Source: Diprion similis (lineage: Eukaryota; Arthropoda; Insecta; Hymenoptera; Diprionidae). From it: a DNA stretch of 64,000 bases. Shown piece after piece: positions 24,965-38,700 of the stretch. The first letter of the stretch is position 1; each line of letters begins with the position of its first letter. The notes beneath the pieces were generated by a model, which saw only the letters and a program-made list of their open reading frames with translations, had not been told where the DNA came from and searched no databases. The stretch lies in contig NC_060113.1 in the NCBI RefSeq assembly GCF_021155765.1, positions 594,501 through 658,500 on the forward strand, given 5' to 3'. A program made the position numbers and the translations under genes.

Positions 24965-27900
24965 CTAAATATAATTAGCTTCCAGTATGCGAACTCTTAT
25001 CTCTTCGTCTTCTGGATACTCCCTTGCCTTTTCCTCGTTTGGTACATAATGGGTTTCATTAAATCTGCAGAAATACCTTCCAATCTCGTAGTGATTTACC
25101 CACTTCGGTGGGAAGGCAAGCATTAAATTCTCTGAATTATAAAAATAAGATTCAAATATCATTACTTTTTAATCGTCTTGAGACACTAATGCAAAGCCAC
25201 GCTGATGCGAAATTTGGGTAATATGTATAATATCATTGCAGCATTCTACAGGGAATTTTTCATTCATATGAACACCTTAATAATCAGATGGAAGAAAGCG
25301 TAACATCCTTTTTACAGTGTTTTACCTTGGGCAGCATAACGCGATGACCCATCCTCAGCAAAAACATTATAGAAGGGTTGATTTGAGCCGCCGGAAAGGT
25401 CCTCTACACCCATCTCAGCCATCCATTCCGTTGTAGCTGCGCATTGTGGATCCCATCCCGTTATTACACACAAGTAATCATAAGATCGGTGCCTCATGAT
25501 CAGCCCGATAGCATACATTACTTCTGGTCTTCTTTTTTTTGGCAATATGTGTTCCTGTAGTAAAATTAAAATAGATACATAAACCAACAAATCGATCATT
25601 ACATTTTTCATGTGAGAATCATTGGCAATGGTTGCTCACCTCAGAAACATCTTTCATGTGTCGTTCATAATCGTGGAGCATTTGTAAAATGTGATTAGCC
25701 TGTCCTCTTGACCCATTCTCCAGATCCTTCAATATGTTATCAAATTTGAAACTAGCTTAACAAGTTCGATTACGAATATATTTCAACACTACCATAATAT
25801 TTAGTTACCTGTTGTATCGTGTTAAGCGTGTTGACTAGACCTGCTAGATCCATCTGATGAAGCATGTAAAAGCGAGCAAGATGTAGTATAGTACTTGTAT
25901 CGTATGGCTGTACAAGATGTAAAAGCTCTAAGGCTGAACGTAGACGAGCTGCTCTGTTATTGAGTTGAGTGCGCTGTCGACCGGCTACTTCCAAATTATT
26001 TGCCATACGTCCGATAACCTGGACATATGGGTGGGGTAAAAATTAATTACTCTTTATTTTTTGATACTGAAATTAATCTGATAAATCGATTAGATGCAAT
26101 TAGAACACTTGTATTACCTCTATGGCAGTTGCGGCATTGTGAATGTTATATCGTTGAATGGGACATCGTGATGTACCGCTAATTTTAGGACAACTGCTTT
26201 TGGTCAGTAGTTGCCCGCCATTAAATACATCTATGTAGAAACTTTCATCTTCTTCAGATTCTGGGAGGGTACTGACGAAAAAAAAGTAAGGATTATAATC
26301 ATTCAGGAATGGTACGAACGATCGGAAAAAAAAGTAACAGATATTTTCTTACTACTTCTCTTTCCAACGTAATAAAAAGTGGGCAGGAAAACTGACTGGC
26401 TCGCACCGAACTCCCAGCCTTCGTGCTATACTTTCAAACACTATTGCCAACGTAATAGGAATACCGTGTTTTTTTTCGAGTACCTGCAAATTTTTCAACA
26501 ATTGACTTCCAATCGTTTACCAGAACAAAAAAAAAAAAAAAAGAAAAAAAAATACAACACTTCTATGACTAAGAAATCAAAAGATTATTTTTTTAATCTC
26601 ACCCTGTTAATAAAAGAATTCTCTGACGAATAGAACATCTCGCTATTTCCATAGAAACAAAGGCGTTTAAACATGACCTCACACAGTGCGGCGATGACTT
26701 GTCTCGAATTTGCACAGCCCCATTGATTATCATCAATGTTTGCCAATTTCCACAACTCGAATTTGTCTTCAGAGGTTGAAAAAATTGGATGAGAAGGATT
26801 ATGCTCCCTCAGGTGTTCTTTTACTTGATCAGCGATCCTATCTAATGTCGCGGATATAGACGAATAAGAAATTCTCAACTCTGGCTGACTCCATTGAGCG
26901 ACCAAAACGGCACCTCGTTCTAAAATCTGTTCTTTATCCGGAAGATTGATATATGTCTGCCACTCTTCTCTTAAGCAATTTTGTCGAAGGTATCTTACGA
27001 CTTTGTAAGCGTAGTACTTATGGGTCAAGTTGCTTCTTCTGAAACAGATGATTCAAGACGCTGGCATGTCGATTGAGTTGATAATAATTATGCTGTACAG
27101 TAAACTGAATTTCTTTGTACAGTTAAAAGAGCATTCGATGGAAAAACATACTTTGCTGGACAGTTGATAAGTGTAATGAGCTCGTCAATCAGGATATGGC
27201 GTGGTAGCAGATATCCTCCAAATGACAAATTCGGTGAAACATCGAATTCGGTCAAATCGGAATTAGAAAGCTCTTGTTTTCTATAGTATTTGGCAGACAT
27301 GAGAGACAGTTGATGCCGCAATCTCTTTCTGTACATCACAGATTTTTTTATCTCATCCAACCAATTCGACACTCGTTCTTTGGTCCTCTCGGTTGTTTCG
27401 TAAATTTCTCTTAGATCTGGCCACCTGATACATGAGGAAAATTTATTTCCCATTGAATAGATTAGAAATTTCTCAAGATTGTGTGAATTTCAATGATACT
27501 TAAAACACTTGACTAAAAAATTTTTTCATCTCCCAAATATCGGATCAACAGTTAACATGTCAAGCATCTGCAAAGCCTATCGTAAATATGAGTAAATCTA
27601 AAGATTATATCCTATATGAGAGTTTTTCTCTCTGTAAATAAAGAATAAGTATAAACAGAAGGACGGAGTATGCTGGCAATAGATTGGCAACTGCGTATTT
27701 TATTTATACCGTGCTCGAGGTGTTGAAGAACAAAAATATTGAACATTGCAGCAGATATTGAATATAAACAGATAACATAATTCACTATCATGCCTGAATT
27801 TGTTGAAACTTCACATCTATATTTTCGCAGGTATTTGGTATTCGAATTTGACGGGGAATATATTCTGAAATGTCAGTATATGTTGAGATTAAAGTACCTT

Positions 27901-28067
27901 TGGAAAAATTTCGCTCTCCAGAGTTTGTTGCTCCCTGTAATTGTTATATACAAGTGTCTGCAAGTCAAGGCGAGGTTTATGATGTCAGTCATCTTGACAT
28001 TTTCACACTCCAGCATATACTCGATTACTTCATGCGGCATTGAAGTTATCAACGCTTCGGAGACCAT
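24965..28067 (-). CDS. FBXO21: F-box only protein 21
   Basis: Nine exons, in transcript order: 28067-27898, 27424-27152, 27038-26603, 26483-26353, 26271-26118, 26018-25809, 25726-25640, 25554-25326, 25131-24965 (TAG). Total 618 residues, close to vertebrate FBXO21, and every phase closes. The N-terminal F-box (MPHEVIEYMLE, TCRHLY, LWRAKF) would bind SKP1 in an SCF ubiquitin ligase. The middle holds the family's SirB1/transglutaminase-like fold (KKHGIPITLAIVFESIARRL, CEPVSFPAHFLLRW, YIDVFNGG). The C-terminus is the YccV/hemimethylated-DNA-binding-like domain (YAIGLIMRHRSYDY, VITGWDP, QPFYNVFAEDGSSRYAAQ). The third exon has a tandem acceptor CAGAAG. It is divergent from MTIF2. Identity is very secure; substrates cannot be read from sequence. 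Confidence 0.93.
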
Positions 28068-28446
28068 TATGAAAGTTTGACGTGAAACGCTCTTGGTTAG
28101 CTACCTGTGGTTAGCCCTGCAAAACTAAATACGGTTTGCGACGTATGTAAAATCACAATCATCACAAGTTATACAACGACAGCAGTTATCCAGCTCCTTG
28201 CAGCAACTCTCACGAACTCGAAGCACTGCACAACACTGTTCGTCACTCGTGCAGGGTCATGCAGATTACGGAATATGTATGGACTTATTGGACATGCGCA
28301 TTTAGAGCGCAGCGCGGCAACGTTATTGAACATTGTTTCGTCAACGTTTATTCAATGTCGTCAACGACACTCGCGCTTCCAAAGAGCTGCGATCGCTGCG
28401 ATGTTATTGGCTGCTGGTTGCAATTCGAAAGACTGTTCTGTCAACT
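28068..28446. promoter_or_regulatory. Bidirectional promoter of FBXO21 and MTIF2
   Basis: Only 379 bp separate the two divergent start codons. The interval is more CpG-rich than its flanks. It contains ATGCGCAT at 28294-28301, which carries the TGCGCA core of NRF1/Erect-wing sites, and two inverted CCAAT boxes (ATTGG), one at 28406-28410. The MTIF2 start lies in CTATGGCGGCC, a YY1/PHO-like motif overlapping the ATG. NRF1-type control would suit a nuclear gene for mitochondrial translation; this is inferred from motifs only. Confidence 0.5.
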
Positions 28447-31400
28447 ATGGCGGCCCTTGTAATTCGAGGGCAAATGAAACTAATGTGAGATTTTTATTCG
28501 TTGATAATTAGAACAAATACAACGTAAAGACGAAGTTGTTTTGTACGATGTTTATTTTCAGTATGCATATACCTGACAATTGTATTTCTGCACGTATTAC
28601 TTAGACTCACGTGAGACCTAACCTAAACTCACCTAACCTGCAAATCAGTAACCTTTAAATTTTGCTACTTTCTTTTGCAGTTTTTACCAGAGATTATACA
28701 ACATAACTAAAAATAATGTCAATGGAATTAACGTTAACGAAGGATTGAAAATATCTTGGTATCAACGCCAGTTATTTCATGCAACTAAATGGTGTAGTAG
28801 GAGTAAACTATCTAAGGAAGTGGTATGTTATTTATTACATAAATACCGGGCGACTGCGAGTCTAGAAAATTATGATAACTAGTTTATTTCTCTGTATATC
28901 TTGAATTTTACAATTGATTCTGAAGGAGTAATTATAAAATTCCAGAAAACATTACGTCCTTTGAAATATCCTGTAAAAACGAAAATGCAACAGCTAGAGC
29001 CGGTAAAAGTATGGAAGAATATGACTGTCGCGGAACTAGCACAAGCTGCAGAAAAGGATATAAGTCAAGTATTTGAGGCGATGGAATTTACGAGTGGTTA
29101 TAAATTCTATAAGAAGAGTGACTCTGTTATAAATGATCTAACAGAAATCATACAAATCGTTAAAATATTTGACAGGAGAGTTGTATGCGTATCGCCATCC
29201 AGTGATACAGAGTTTGACGAGAACCCAGATCTAGATGCAGTAAGGCGGTAAATATCTCATATTTTAGCAATAGAAGGTGAATAAACTAACTTCATTTTGA
29301 TACCAAAGTTTCTTCTAATTAAACGATTAAACCTGACTCTCCATTAAAAAATCTTTGAGAGTCTACTGCATAGATCACACTGTAAATTGAATATGAAATT
29401 TTTAAGCAATTGCATTATTCAGGCCTCCACCAAATCCAGATGTTCTGGTAAAACGACATCCAGTAGTTACAGTCATGGGCCACGTTGACCATGGAAAAAC
29501 AACATTGTTAGACTCGCTACGTAGCACAGCAGTTGTGGACTCTGAGTTTGGTGGGATAACTCAACACATTGGAGCGTTTAATGGTGAGAACTCGTACGTT
29601 TCAAATCTCATTGAGTGCTTCTCATCATGTTTTTGTTTGTAAGACTTATCGTAATTCCCATTTCAGTTACCTTTGACACCAACGGAAGGATAACTTTTTT
29701 GGACACCCCTGGACATGCAGCATTCAGTGCAATGAGAGCTCGAGGTGCACATGTTACAGATATTGTTATTCTAGTCGTAGCCGCGGATGATGGAGTTATG
29801 GAACAAACAATTCAGAGTATTCAAATGGCAAAGGACGCTAAAGTGCCGATAATCGTAGCAATAAACAAGATCGATAAGCCAGAAGCTGATATTGTAGGTA
29901 AACGTTGTAAACGATGCAACTTCTTCGTATTTTTCACACACAAAATTAGTTTACCGTATGTTAGTGTCACCAAATCGTAGATGCGTTTGCTAGTGTCCAT
30001 TAGTAATGAACGATTCAATCTTATTCTTTTCAGGAACGAACAAAGACAATGCTCGCACAAAATGGCATACAAGTAGAAGATCTAGGTGGAGAAGTACAGA
30101 GCATAAATATTTCAGCGTTGAAAAAAATTAATTTGACTGATCTCATTGAAGCAATCGTAGCACAAGCAGAAATAATGAGTCTCCAGGGAGATCCTACAGG
30201 TTTTGTGGAAGCAGTTGTAATTGAGGCATCCAATGATCCAAGACGTGGGAAGCTGGCAACTGTATTGATTCAGCGTGGTACCCTTAGAAAAGGATCTATT
30301 CTCGGTACTGCAATAAAAGATTTTTCTATCATTGGGCGGTAGTTGCTTCGAATTGGATCCATCATACAGAAATTATTTGTTTAGTGTGTGGAAAAGCCTG
30401 GGCCAAAGTTAGGTCAATGTTTAATGAAGATGGTAAACTTGTGACGGAAGGTAAGTTGTCCGAGGCTGTACAGGTAATCGGATGGCGCGAAATGCCAGTT
30501 GCTGGGGATGAGATCCTCGAAGTTGAGAGCGAAAAGCGAGCCAAAAGTGTAATAAAGTACAGGACGAGTCAGGAGTTTGAGAAGAAGGCCAAGGAGCACG
30601 CAAAAGCTGCAGAAGAAAAACACCAACAATACCTTGTTGTAAGTTATATCTTACAAAATCTATAGTCAAATATTTGTTTAACAGTTTCAAATTGTAGGAA
30701 TATAGAGATAAATTATCAAAAAGAAGAGCAATGGGAATAAAATATGGAGGCGCAGAAAGGCGTCTGCAACAAAAACAAGAACCCCACAATGATGGATCAC
30801 CCAAGGTTAATGTCATCATCAAAGGTGATGTTGGTGGATCTGTTGAAGCTATATTAGATGTACTGGATACTTACTCTACAGCAGACGAGTGCCAGCTAAA
30901 CCTAATTCATTATGGTGTCGGAAACGTGACAGAGACGGATATTGATTTAGCGAATGCATTTAACGGTGAGTAACTACTTTCCCCGGGCATTAAGAAAAAT
31001 GGTTAGAAGATTTTACATAACAGAAATGGTTGTAGAAAGCCAGGGATATTTTCAAGAAAGAAATAAAATCGCATCTTCGTGAAAATCATGACACACAATT
31101 CAATATACTCACTATTTGCAATGTCAATCATAAATTCCTCGCATCACATTCCAGCCATAATATATAGCTTCAACGTTGAGACACCGCGTAAAGTTGGAAT
31201 TCAAGCCAAGGAGAATGGTGTCCAGATCCGGCCATTTAACATCATCTACAAACTCATCGACGATTTAAAAGAGGAAATAAGTAGCAAGCTTCCTGTGCTT
31301 CAACAAGAAAAAATTCTTGGTACATAATTATCGATAAAATTTTCTTTTGGTGGTCAAAGTTTGTCTGCTGAATAATAGCGTAATCGAAAATACTGATAAA

Positions 31401-31817
31401 AAAAAATTTGTCAATTTAGGTGAAGCAAATGTTTTGGAACAATTTGAGATATCTGACGGAAGGAAAAAAAAAGCTTACGTAGCTGGATGTCGATGTGTAA
31501 AAGGAATCCTAAAAAAATCTGCATTGTTCAAATTAGTACGTGGAAACGAAGTGATTCACTCAGGTAACAAATATAGATATTTATCAGTTTTTAAGATAGG
31601 AAATCTATTAGAAAACTAGGCTAATGAGATATCTTGACATACAGGATCCTTAAAATCGTTAAGGCACGTCAAGTCTGAAGTTGATACCATTAAAAACGGG
31701 GTGGAATGTGGTCTCAGACTGGACGATCCTGAGGTTACATTTCAGTCTGGTGATACTCTGGTTTGCTACACTTTGGTTGACGTAGAGCAGAAATGTGCAT
31801 GGAATCCTGGATTTTAA
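28447..31817 (+). CDS. MTIF2: Mitochondrial translation initiation factor IF-2
   Basis: Eleven exons: 28447-28484, 28681-28822, 28946-29247, 29423-29583, 29667-29893, 30034-30304, 30385-30638, 30698-30965, 31155-31319, 31420-31563, 31645-31817 (TAA); 714 residues, near the family length. The GTPase places formyl-Met-tRNA on the mitochondrial small ribosomal subunit. GTP-binding motifs are intact: G1 GHVDHGKT (about 174-181), GGIT in switch I, G3 DTPGH, G4 NKID, G5 SAL. Later conserved blocks include [35 protein letters not shown] and the C-terminal [10 protein letters not shown] domain. The N-terminus ([17 protein letters not shown]) is basic and lacks acidic residues, as expected of a mitochondrial targeting peptide. 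AATAAA at 31883-31888 lies 66 bp past the stop. Confidence 0.95.
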
Positions 31818-34800
31818 TTTACACATTGTAAAGATTTATTACCGGTAAATAATTATGATTTAAAAATTTGTTATACAAAACGAATAAACCATGTACATAT
31901 GTTGAAAAAACTATGGATTTTTTTACCAAACCACCTCAGCAAATTTTAAAGGTTTGTTGCTTATTCATTCAGTTAATTTGTTAGAAAAAGAATATTACTT
32001 AGGGTTGCGAAATGTAATCATGTATAGATTTATTCACAAATATGTTCTGAAGATGAATCGATGAAAAATCGAACCAATATTACATGTAAAAAGTAAAGTA
32101 ATATGATTTGCATATTTTATTCGTAATATACACAGTAATAACATCATTAGATGCTATTTTCCAGAAATAATTACAAATAGGATATTTAAATAGATTGAAT
32201 CAGACATTATAGATTAAGAATTCATTATAGATTATATTAGATGCAACAATGGCAAATGTATTGAAACAAGACTCGCTTGTGAAACATAATTATGCGAGAT
32301 GAAATCTTGAAATGACTAACAGAAAAGTTCATTAACTTTAAATTAATCAAGTGAACCCAATCAAATAAATGGTCGAAATAGAGGAAACTGTTCGCGCACG
32401 GATTTGAACACTTACGTTTTGGATACTGAAAGTTTTTTGGAGCACTAGTGTCTACTGTTATTTTTATTTTAGTGTGAACATTTGATTTCTCTACAAATAT
32501 TTGTAATAACCGTGAGGTGTATTAATATTTGTAATCCACCTTCTTTTTTGACCTGCGACTTTTTAATGGTCTATGTTGAAACTCAAGATAAATGCACTTT
32601 ATAGCCCCATGCCTACTGAAATACATGTACTACAGAGTAATCTTAACTTTAAAATCAATTGGCTGTAATCGAACGTTATAAAAATATAAAAATATAGTCA
32701 AATATCATCGAGAGTCTTTTTTCCAAAACGTATGCGTACCATACATTTCATAATTTAGTACGATTGTTCATCCAATTGGTAAAAAAAAATTAGGATAGCT
32801 CTGCAGTACTGGTGTACAATAGCAGTGTACCTAGTTGTTAGTATCGTCAACTTCCAAGGACTACCAAGTAATGTATTTTTTTTTTATTGAATATAAGTAT
32901 GTTTATGTTTTAAATTTTAAAGAAAAATCCATGATCAAATCAAAGTAATACTCTTACATTGGCTATCTGGATTTTAATATCGCAAAATCAAATTATGTTA
33001 CAAAATAGGATCCTTAGTTGTAGGCACCTAAGAAAATCTATATATTTATCAATAAATAATACTATTTAAACTCTTATAGAAATGCACGTTGCTCTATTAT
33101 TTTTTGTATTGATCATTATTGCATGTCGATGATTTTTGTAAGTAAAAGATAGAAAAATTAAATAAATATTGCGAAATAATGTAAGTAACTTGATATATAT
33201 AATTACAACGTTTATAGTTGACGTAAATTCAAATATTTTTCTGTTATTATCATTTAGTAAGTATTTCGTCACTTTAAGCAATATAACAACAAGATTACAA
33301 TATCGATGCAATTATAGGGTAAAATATACGCCTTTACCTATTTACAATAAATACAACATCCAGTCGACTCCTCTTTAGGTTGCTATACTATATTTAATTT
33401 ATAGATTATTGATGAAAGTTGTTTCAACTCAACCTAGATAAATCTCAAGAAAGTCTACGCGCGATAACAGGTAATTGTGTAGATATAATTCATAGCATGT
33501 TAGTTATGAACACTGTAATACTTTGAATTTCCATTGAGTAACGGAACGAAAATAACGAGTTTAACTTCAAACTAAAGTTTGAACAGACCGATTACTTACA
33601 TGTTAGGTATCATATCGCAAACAAGATTTACTGCTGATAGTGAGGAATCTGCTTGTTTCGTACTTTCGTTTTACAAAGTAAATATTTATACCATCTTTTA
33701 TTCTGTCATAATTCGATAACAAATATTCGAAGTATATTTATCTATTTCTGTAAAAATATAACGAATAATTACAGATTGTCTTCATATCTTACAGACGCAT
33801 CAATTTAATCTTTGTTGAAATTGTAAGATCTTGTTTATGTGTATATGCTCTGGTCGTAGTGTTCAGTAATGTACTCTTAACAAAAGTGTTCATCGACTTT
33901 GGTAAGACGTTTATAGAAGCGTATCCATATAACAAACGATTTATGATGATGCAATCTAATGTAACATTGAAGTCATGTCTTACTTTTGTTAATTTGTAGA
34001 TGCATGTATATTGTATAACAGTGTTAGTGGATAAATACTAATCGAGTATGTAATATTCGTATCTATCTACGATTTACATGTAATACAGATATGAAAGTAT
34101 GTATAGCATATAATACATACGGAACAAATAATTTTACAGGGAAATATATTGTGTTTTCCACATATTTTATTTTCTGGAGTGAAAACAATGACTAACATCT
34201 GGCACGTTTCATCAATTTTTTTATCAGGATATTTAAAGGCGGGTTTCTTGTTCTGTTGCGTGGCGAATAATTCCTATTTTTGTAGATAACTAGTGCAAAG
34301 CCATTATTAGTTTGCTCGGAATGAATAACGATAAAATTGCAGAAATGAAGCTTTACGAATGTGTCAAGTAATATGCTGAAATTCAGTTAAATTGTACAAC
34401 TTGGTACATAGGTGATTGTCAACTAAAATGGATTTCAGGCCAAGAAACGTAATTGATGAGATATACTTTATATACAGTATGGAAAAATTTGAAGAAGAAA
34501 ATATTCTGTGTCTGGTAATACTTATATTGGAATTTGATTATCGTTAAAGCACTGACTGAATCATTAAGTATATTAAAGGTGAGTCTTATTACGTTGAAAC
34601 TTGCTTACAATAAATACATTGTTGTTTCAATCGAACAAAATCAGTTTTACCTTTCCGATGGTACAATATTGCCCAATATTTGGGCTGCGTTAACTAATAT
34701 CCAATTCTCAAATTATAACGCTTAATGGAGATGATTAAATAATATATGTGTGTGTATATATGGTTCTATATAATTTAGTAGTATGAAATTTAATACAGAT

Positions 34801-35771
34801 AGACTAGATGTATAACAATATTTATAATATAATATAAGAAATTAAATCTAAGGACGGAAAAATTGAAAATATTTTTTTTAAAGGGGAATCATCTCAATTC
34901 CCCGAAGTACAGATGGTTGCTCAAATTCGGTTTAGGAAACACGTTCAAATAGGACATTATAAAATTCTGGAATATCGTGTTATATAAAGCTTGACAAAGC
35001 TGTATTTTCTATTATTATGCTCGATGCAAGAAGATATAAATAAGTTACTCTCGCACATAATGAGGTAGCACCGCCTAATTGTTACATATTCATTCGTTTC
35101 AAGCAAATAAAAATAAGAAAAAAAATCCCCTACGAATTATTTCGTATAAGTATGAACTTTGTTGGATAAATTAGTTTAAATAATTCCGATTTTATGCATT
35201 ACCCAACTTTCTATATGTCTATAGATAAACGTTGCACAGCTTGTATGCGTTTTTCTTCTCCCGTTATTCCTTACATGGGGAATGCCAATGATGCAAAGCT
35301 GACAATAATCTTTGATTTCATTATCATTATAATTGTTAGTATAATATTTATCCAAATATTCTAAAATCCCATTACCTAAATCTTGCAGTAGAGATGTTTG
35401 CAGCTTTCTATTACTATTATTATCATTACTTTTATTATTATGTACAATCATAATTATTAATAAATAAAAACGTAGTATTAATAATTTGATCTTACGAAAA
35501 ACGCATAATCGTTAATTGCTATAAATAACCAATATTGTCCTGTACTGTTATTAAAAAATTAATTTACAACAGACAGAAGAGAAAGTAATGAAAACACAAA
35601 GTTGTACATAACTTCACCCTAATTTAATAATTAATATTTCATTCATTGACTTGACCAGAACATTTCCACCGATCTTCACTAAACCATCAGCGTGACGTTT
35701 TAAAATTTTTAAATTGTAAAAAAGAAACATAATACTTCCCAACTATACAACGAAAACGTGTTTCTACTCTG
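31818..35771. other. Long convergent AT-rich interval between MTIF2 and RALGAPA
   Basis: Nearly 4 kb with no supported exon on either strand. It should hold the MTIF2 polyadenylation site just after 31883-31888 and the RALGAPA 3' UTR; TTTATT at 35431-35436 could be a minus-strand signal. Composition is very AT-rich with short A and T runs. No tRNA-like fold or mobile element was recognised. Confidence 0.5.
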
Positions 35772-38700
35772 CTATTTGTATCTAGGACTATCCGGTGGTG
35801 TGGCCTGAGATGTTCCTTTGTGTTTTGGGCCAGTTTTGAAAGACATTCTTTTCACTGGCCTCGGCGAGATTCCATGCAGCGTTGATGTATCTGTTGTATC
35901 GCTGCTAAACCATACTCTGCTTCCATCTGATACTGAAACCGGTATAAGTTTTGTCCTTCACATTTACTAATTTATCATTGGCTGAGAAGAATTTCTGAGT
36001 GCTTTTTATTCTGTTGATTTTTTTGTGCGTAAAATCAGAATATAGCTTGAATTCAGTAATTTTTTTCAGCCAATAACAATAACGATATGGAAAACTTATG
36101 TTTAATGATTATCTTGAGAGAAATTGTTTTACTTCTGTATATTCTATTTGTGAATAATGATAGAAAAAAAAATTAATTTGACAATTTTTAATGGATTTTC
36201 ATATCTATGAATGAATAATATAACGCCGTACATGTAAAAAGAGATGCCAGTGATGAGATGAGCTAATAGAGCTAATTGCTAGCTATAGACACAAAAGGCG
36301 GAAAATTACCTCGCAATAGATTATGCAAGACTGTCGAAAGAGAATTATAGTTATGAAAACATATATGTATACCAGAGCAGGTGGTATGAAGATCAAGTAA
36401 ACTACAGGGTTCAGATCCAGATCTTTACGTTAAAATTTTCGTTATACTTTCAACTACGTGAGCACTGTAGACTAATATGAACATCAACTTGTTGTCCGTG
36501 CAATAAATTTTCTAACATTGTATTATATCGCATTCGTGCTTTTTTACAACCATAACTTCGTATAAATGGTCTAATTTCTACTCGTAATACCAACATTACG
36601 TGCAAAATCTATCTTAGCTTTGGACTTCAGGAAAGATTGTTTGTTTTCTCGGTTTATTATACGTAAGTTTAAAGGTTCATTCTGTGGTAAGTATATTTCG
36701 ATAATAAAGAAAGTAATCACAAATATAGGCTGTCATCAGAGTAGAATTTGAATAGTAAAGGAAAGTTATTTCCAAGTAAAATAGTACATACGTGTGTGTG
36801 TATGGGCGGGAAGTGGTAGTAAGACATTTGAAAAGAAGATACACAAAATAGCACCACCTCAAACAGGATACAACAGGACGTCACAGGAATAATTGAAAAA
36901 AAATCAATAATACTAACTTGTCGGATCGTGTTACAGGGTTGGGTGGGGGTTAGTGGACTGGGTTAGTCACCTCTGTTCGCTCTATTGTCGCTGCTGGCTG
37001 CTGAACTACTCCGAAGACTAGGTCTTCCGTGATGTGAGTCGATAAGAGCTGCCGCAAGATTCGAAGAAGCGGTTGACTGTACACTCGTCATAGAACCTTG
37101 ATATTGATAAACCATAAAACCTAGATTACTACACCTAATTAAACTAATAAAATGACAGTGCCTGAGAAACTATTATTCGATGATTCTTCTAAGTCTAGTA
37201 ACAACTGTGACTATAGACTTTTCTAAACTCTAGGTCATCATACCGGAAACAGAAGATGTGCAGCTGAAAGGACTTGGTGGCTGAACAGGGGAGTAAACAT
37301 TTGCAGCAAACTCCTCAAAAGTTGTAGCCTCCTTGTGGTTTCTCACCACAGTATCGAGAGACCTTGCTCTTTCTTCGTAACTAAAGATAGAGAAGAAGAA
37401 CAGTTTTCAACAAAATTTTGCTGGTGAATTTGCAATCTTTGCAACTTACTAATGCTGGTACAGCGTCAGAGTCGATCTTTTAGCTCTGCTGGCAGCGAGT
37501 GCGGTTGCTCTGACCAATCCGGGCAGGACTGCATCTTCAACAATTGATTCGTCGAACAGTGGTCCGAAAAATGGGATTTCTGTCTTCCTTGATATTTGTA
37601 TTCTAAATAGTTTATTAGGCAAGGGATAAATGACTATCAAGACGTCACAAAACTCTGTGGGTATAATATCCCTGCGATAATCTCTCCAGTGTTCGGACCA
37701 CACAATGTGAATTTCGTCGTTACCAAGATGCCTTGTCTGAAATCATCCAATGCTTGTTTTATTCATTGTCTTTTTAAATTTACTGCAGCTAGTTACCTTT
37801 TGCAAAAGACTCTCTGGGCTATCGGAAGGCATTCTAGTAGCGACATGGAAAATAACTTCAGTGAAGGATGTTGCAAAATAAGGAGCAGTAACGCCGCTAG
37901 CTTTTCCAGGAACCAAGCCACCGAGAAAACCAGTGTGAGATTCCAATTCAATCTCCCACGCGAGCCTAGCCACAAAGTTTTCATACTCTTTGCTAGCTGT
38001 TACGTTATTTAATATAGAATTCTTGTCCTCTTGGCCCTGGCCGACATAGATAACTGCCATTTTATGGGTCTCTCTGGAACGCTGACTGTCCAAATTTCGC
38101 AACTCTCTCAATAGCTTCTCATTTTTAGAAAGTAAGTGTAATTTTCGTCTCTGCTCCCAGCCTGATAGACCGAGATGCGAAAATAGAAGGCGACAGTGAT
38201 GAAATGGTGCAGGCGGCGGACGGCAGGATGGAGGACTAATTGCCGCTGCACACATGCTGCAGAATGAAAGATTTGTGAAATCATTTTCTTCTGAATATTT
38301 TCCAGGTTCGATTGATCGAAATCTGTCCTCTTCAAATTAAAATATTCATCACCAGAAAAAAGGTTGAATATTTTTAGTTTTAACAACTCACCTGATATGC
38401 TGATTCCAGTTGTTAATATGATCTCTCTCCATGTTTCTTTGCCCCAAAATAGCGGCGATAGTTTCGCTTTCAAGTTGTGGTCCTTGTGGCGAATTTGCAG
38501 GAGCGTTAAGCGCTATTTCTGGATTCGTTAGTACTTCAGGGCTGGTGTGACCTATGTATTGCAGGAGCTAGAACGGAAAAATAAAGTCCAATAGTAGCAC
38601 TTACCAACGCAGGAGCATAACAGTGAATTACAAAGAAATGCAACAAACGTCATCAAGATTATCCATATCGCTGGCAGCGTTCGCAAACGTGGGAAGAATG

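Noticed and set aside
28107..28511. 134-codon plus-strand frame across the FBXO21/MTIF2 spacer
   Set aside because: It overlaps the promoter and the MTIF2 first exon in a different frame; the ATG at 28447 joins MTIF2 exon 2 in phase.
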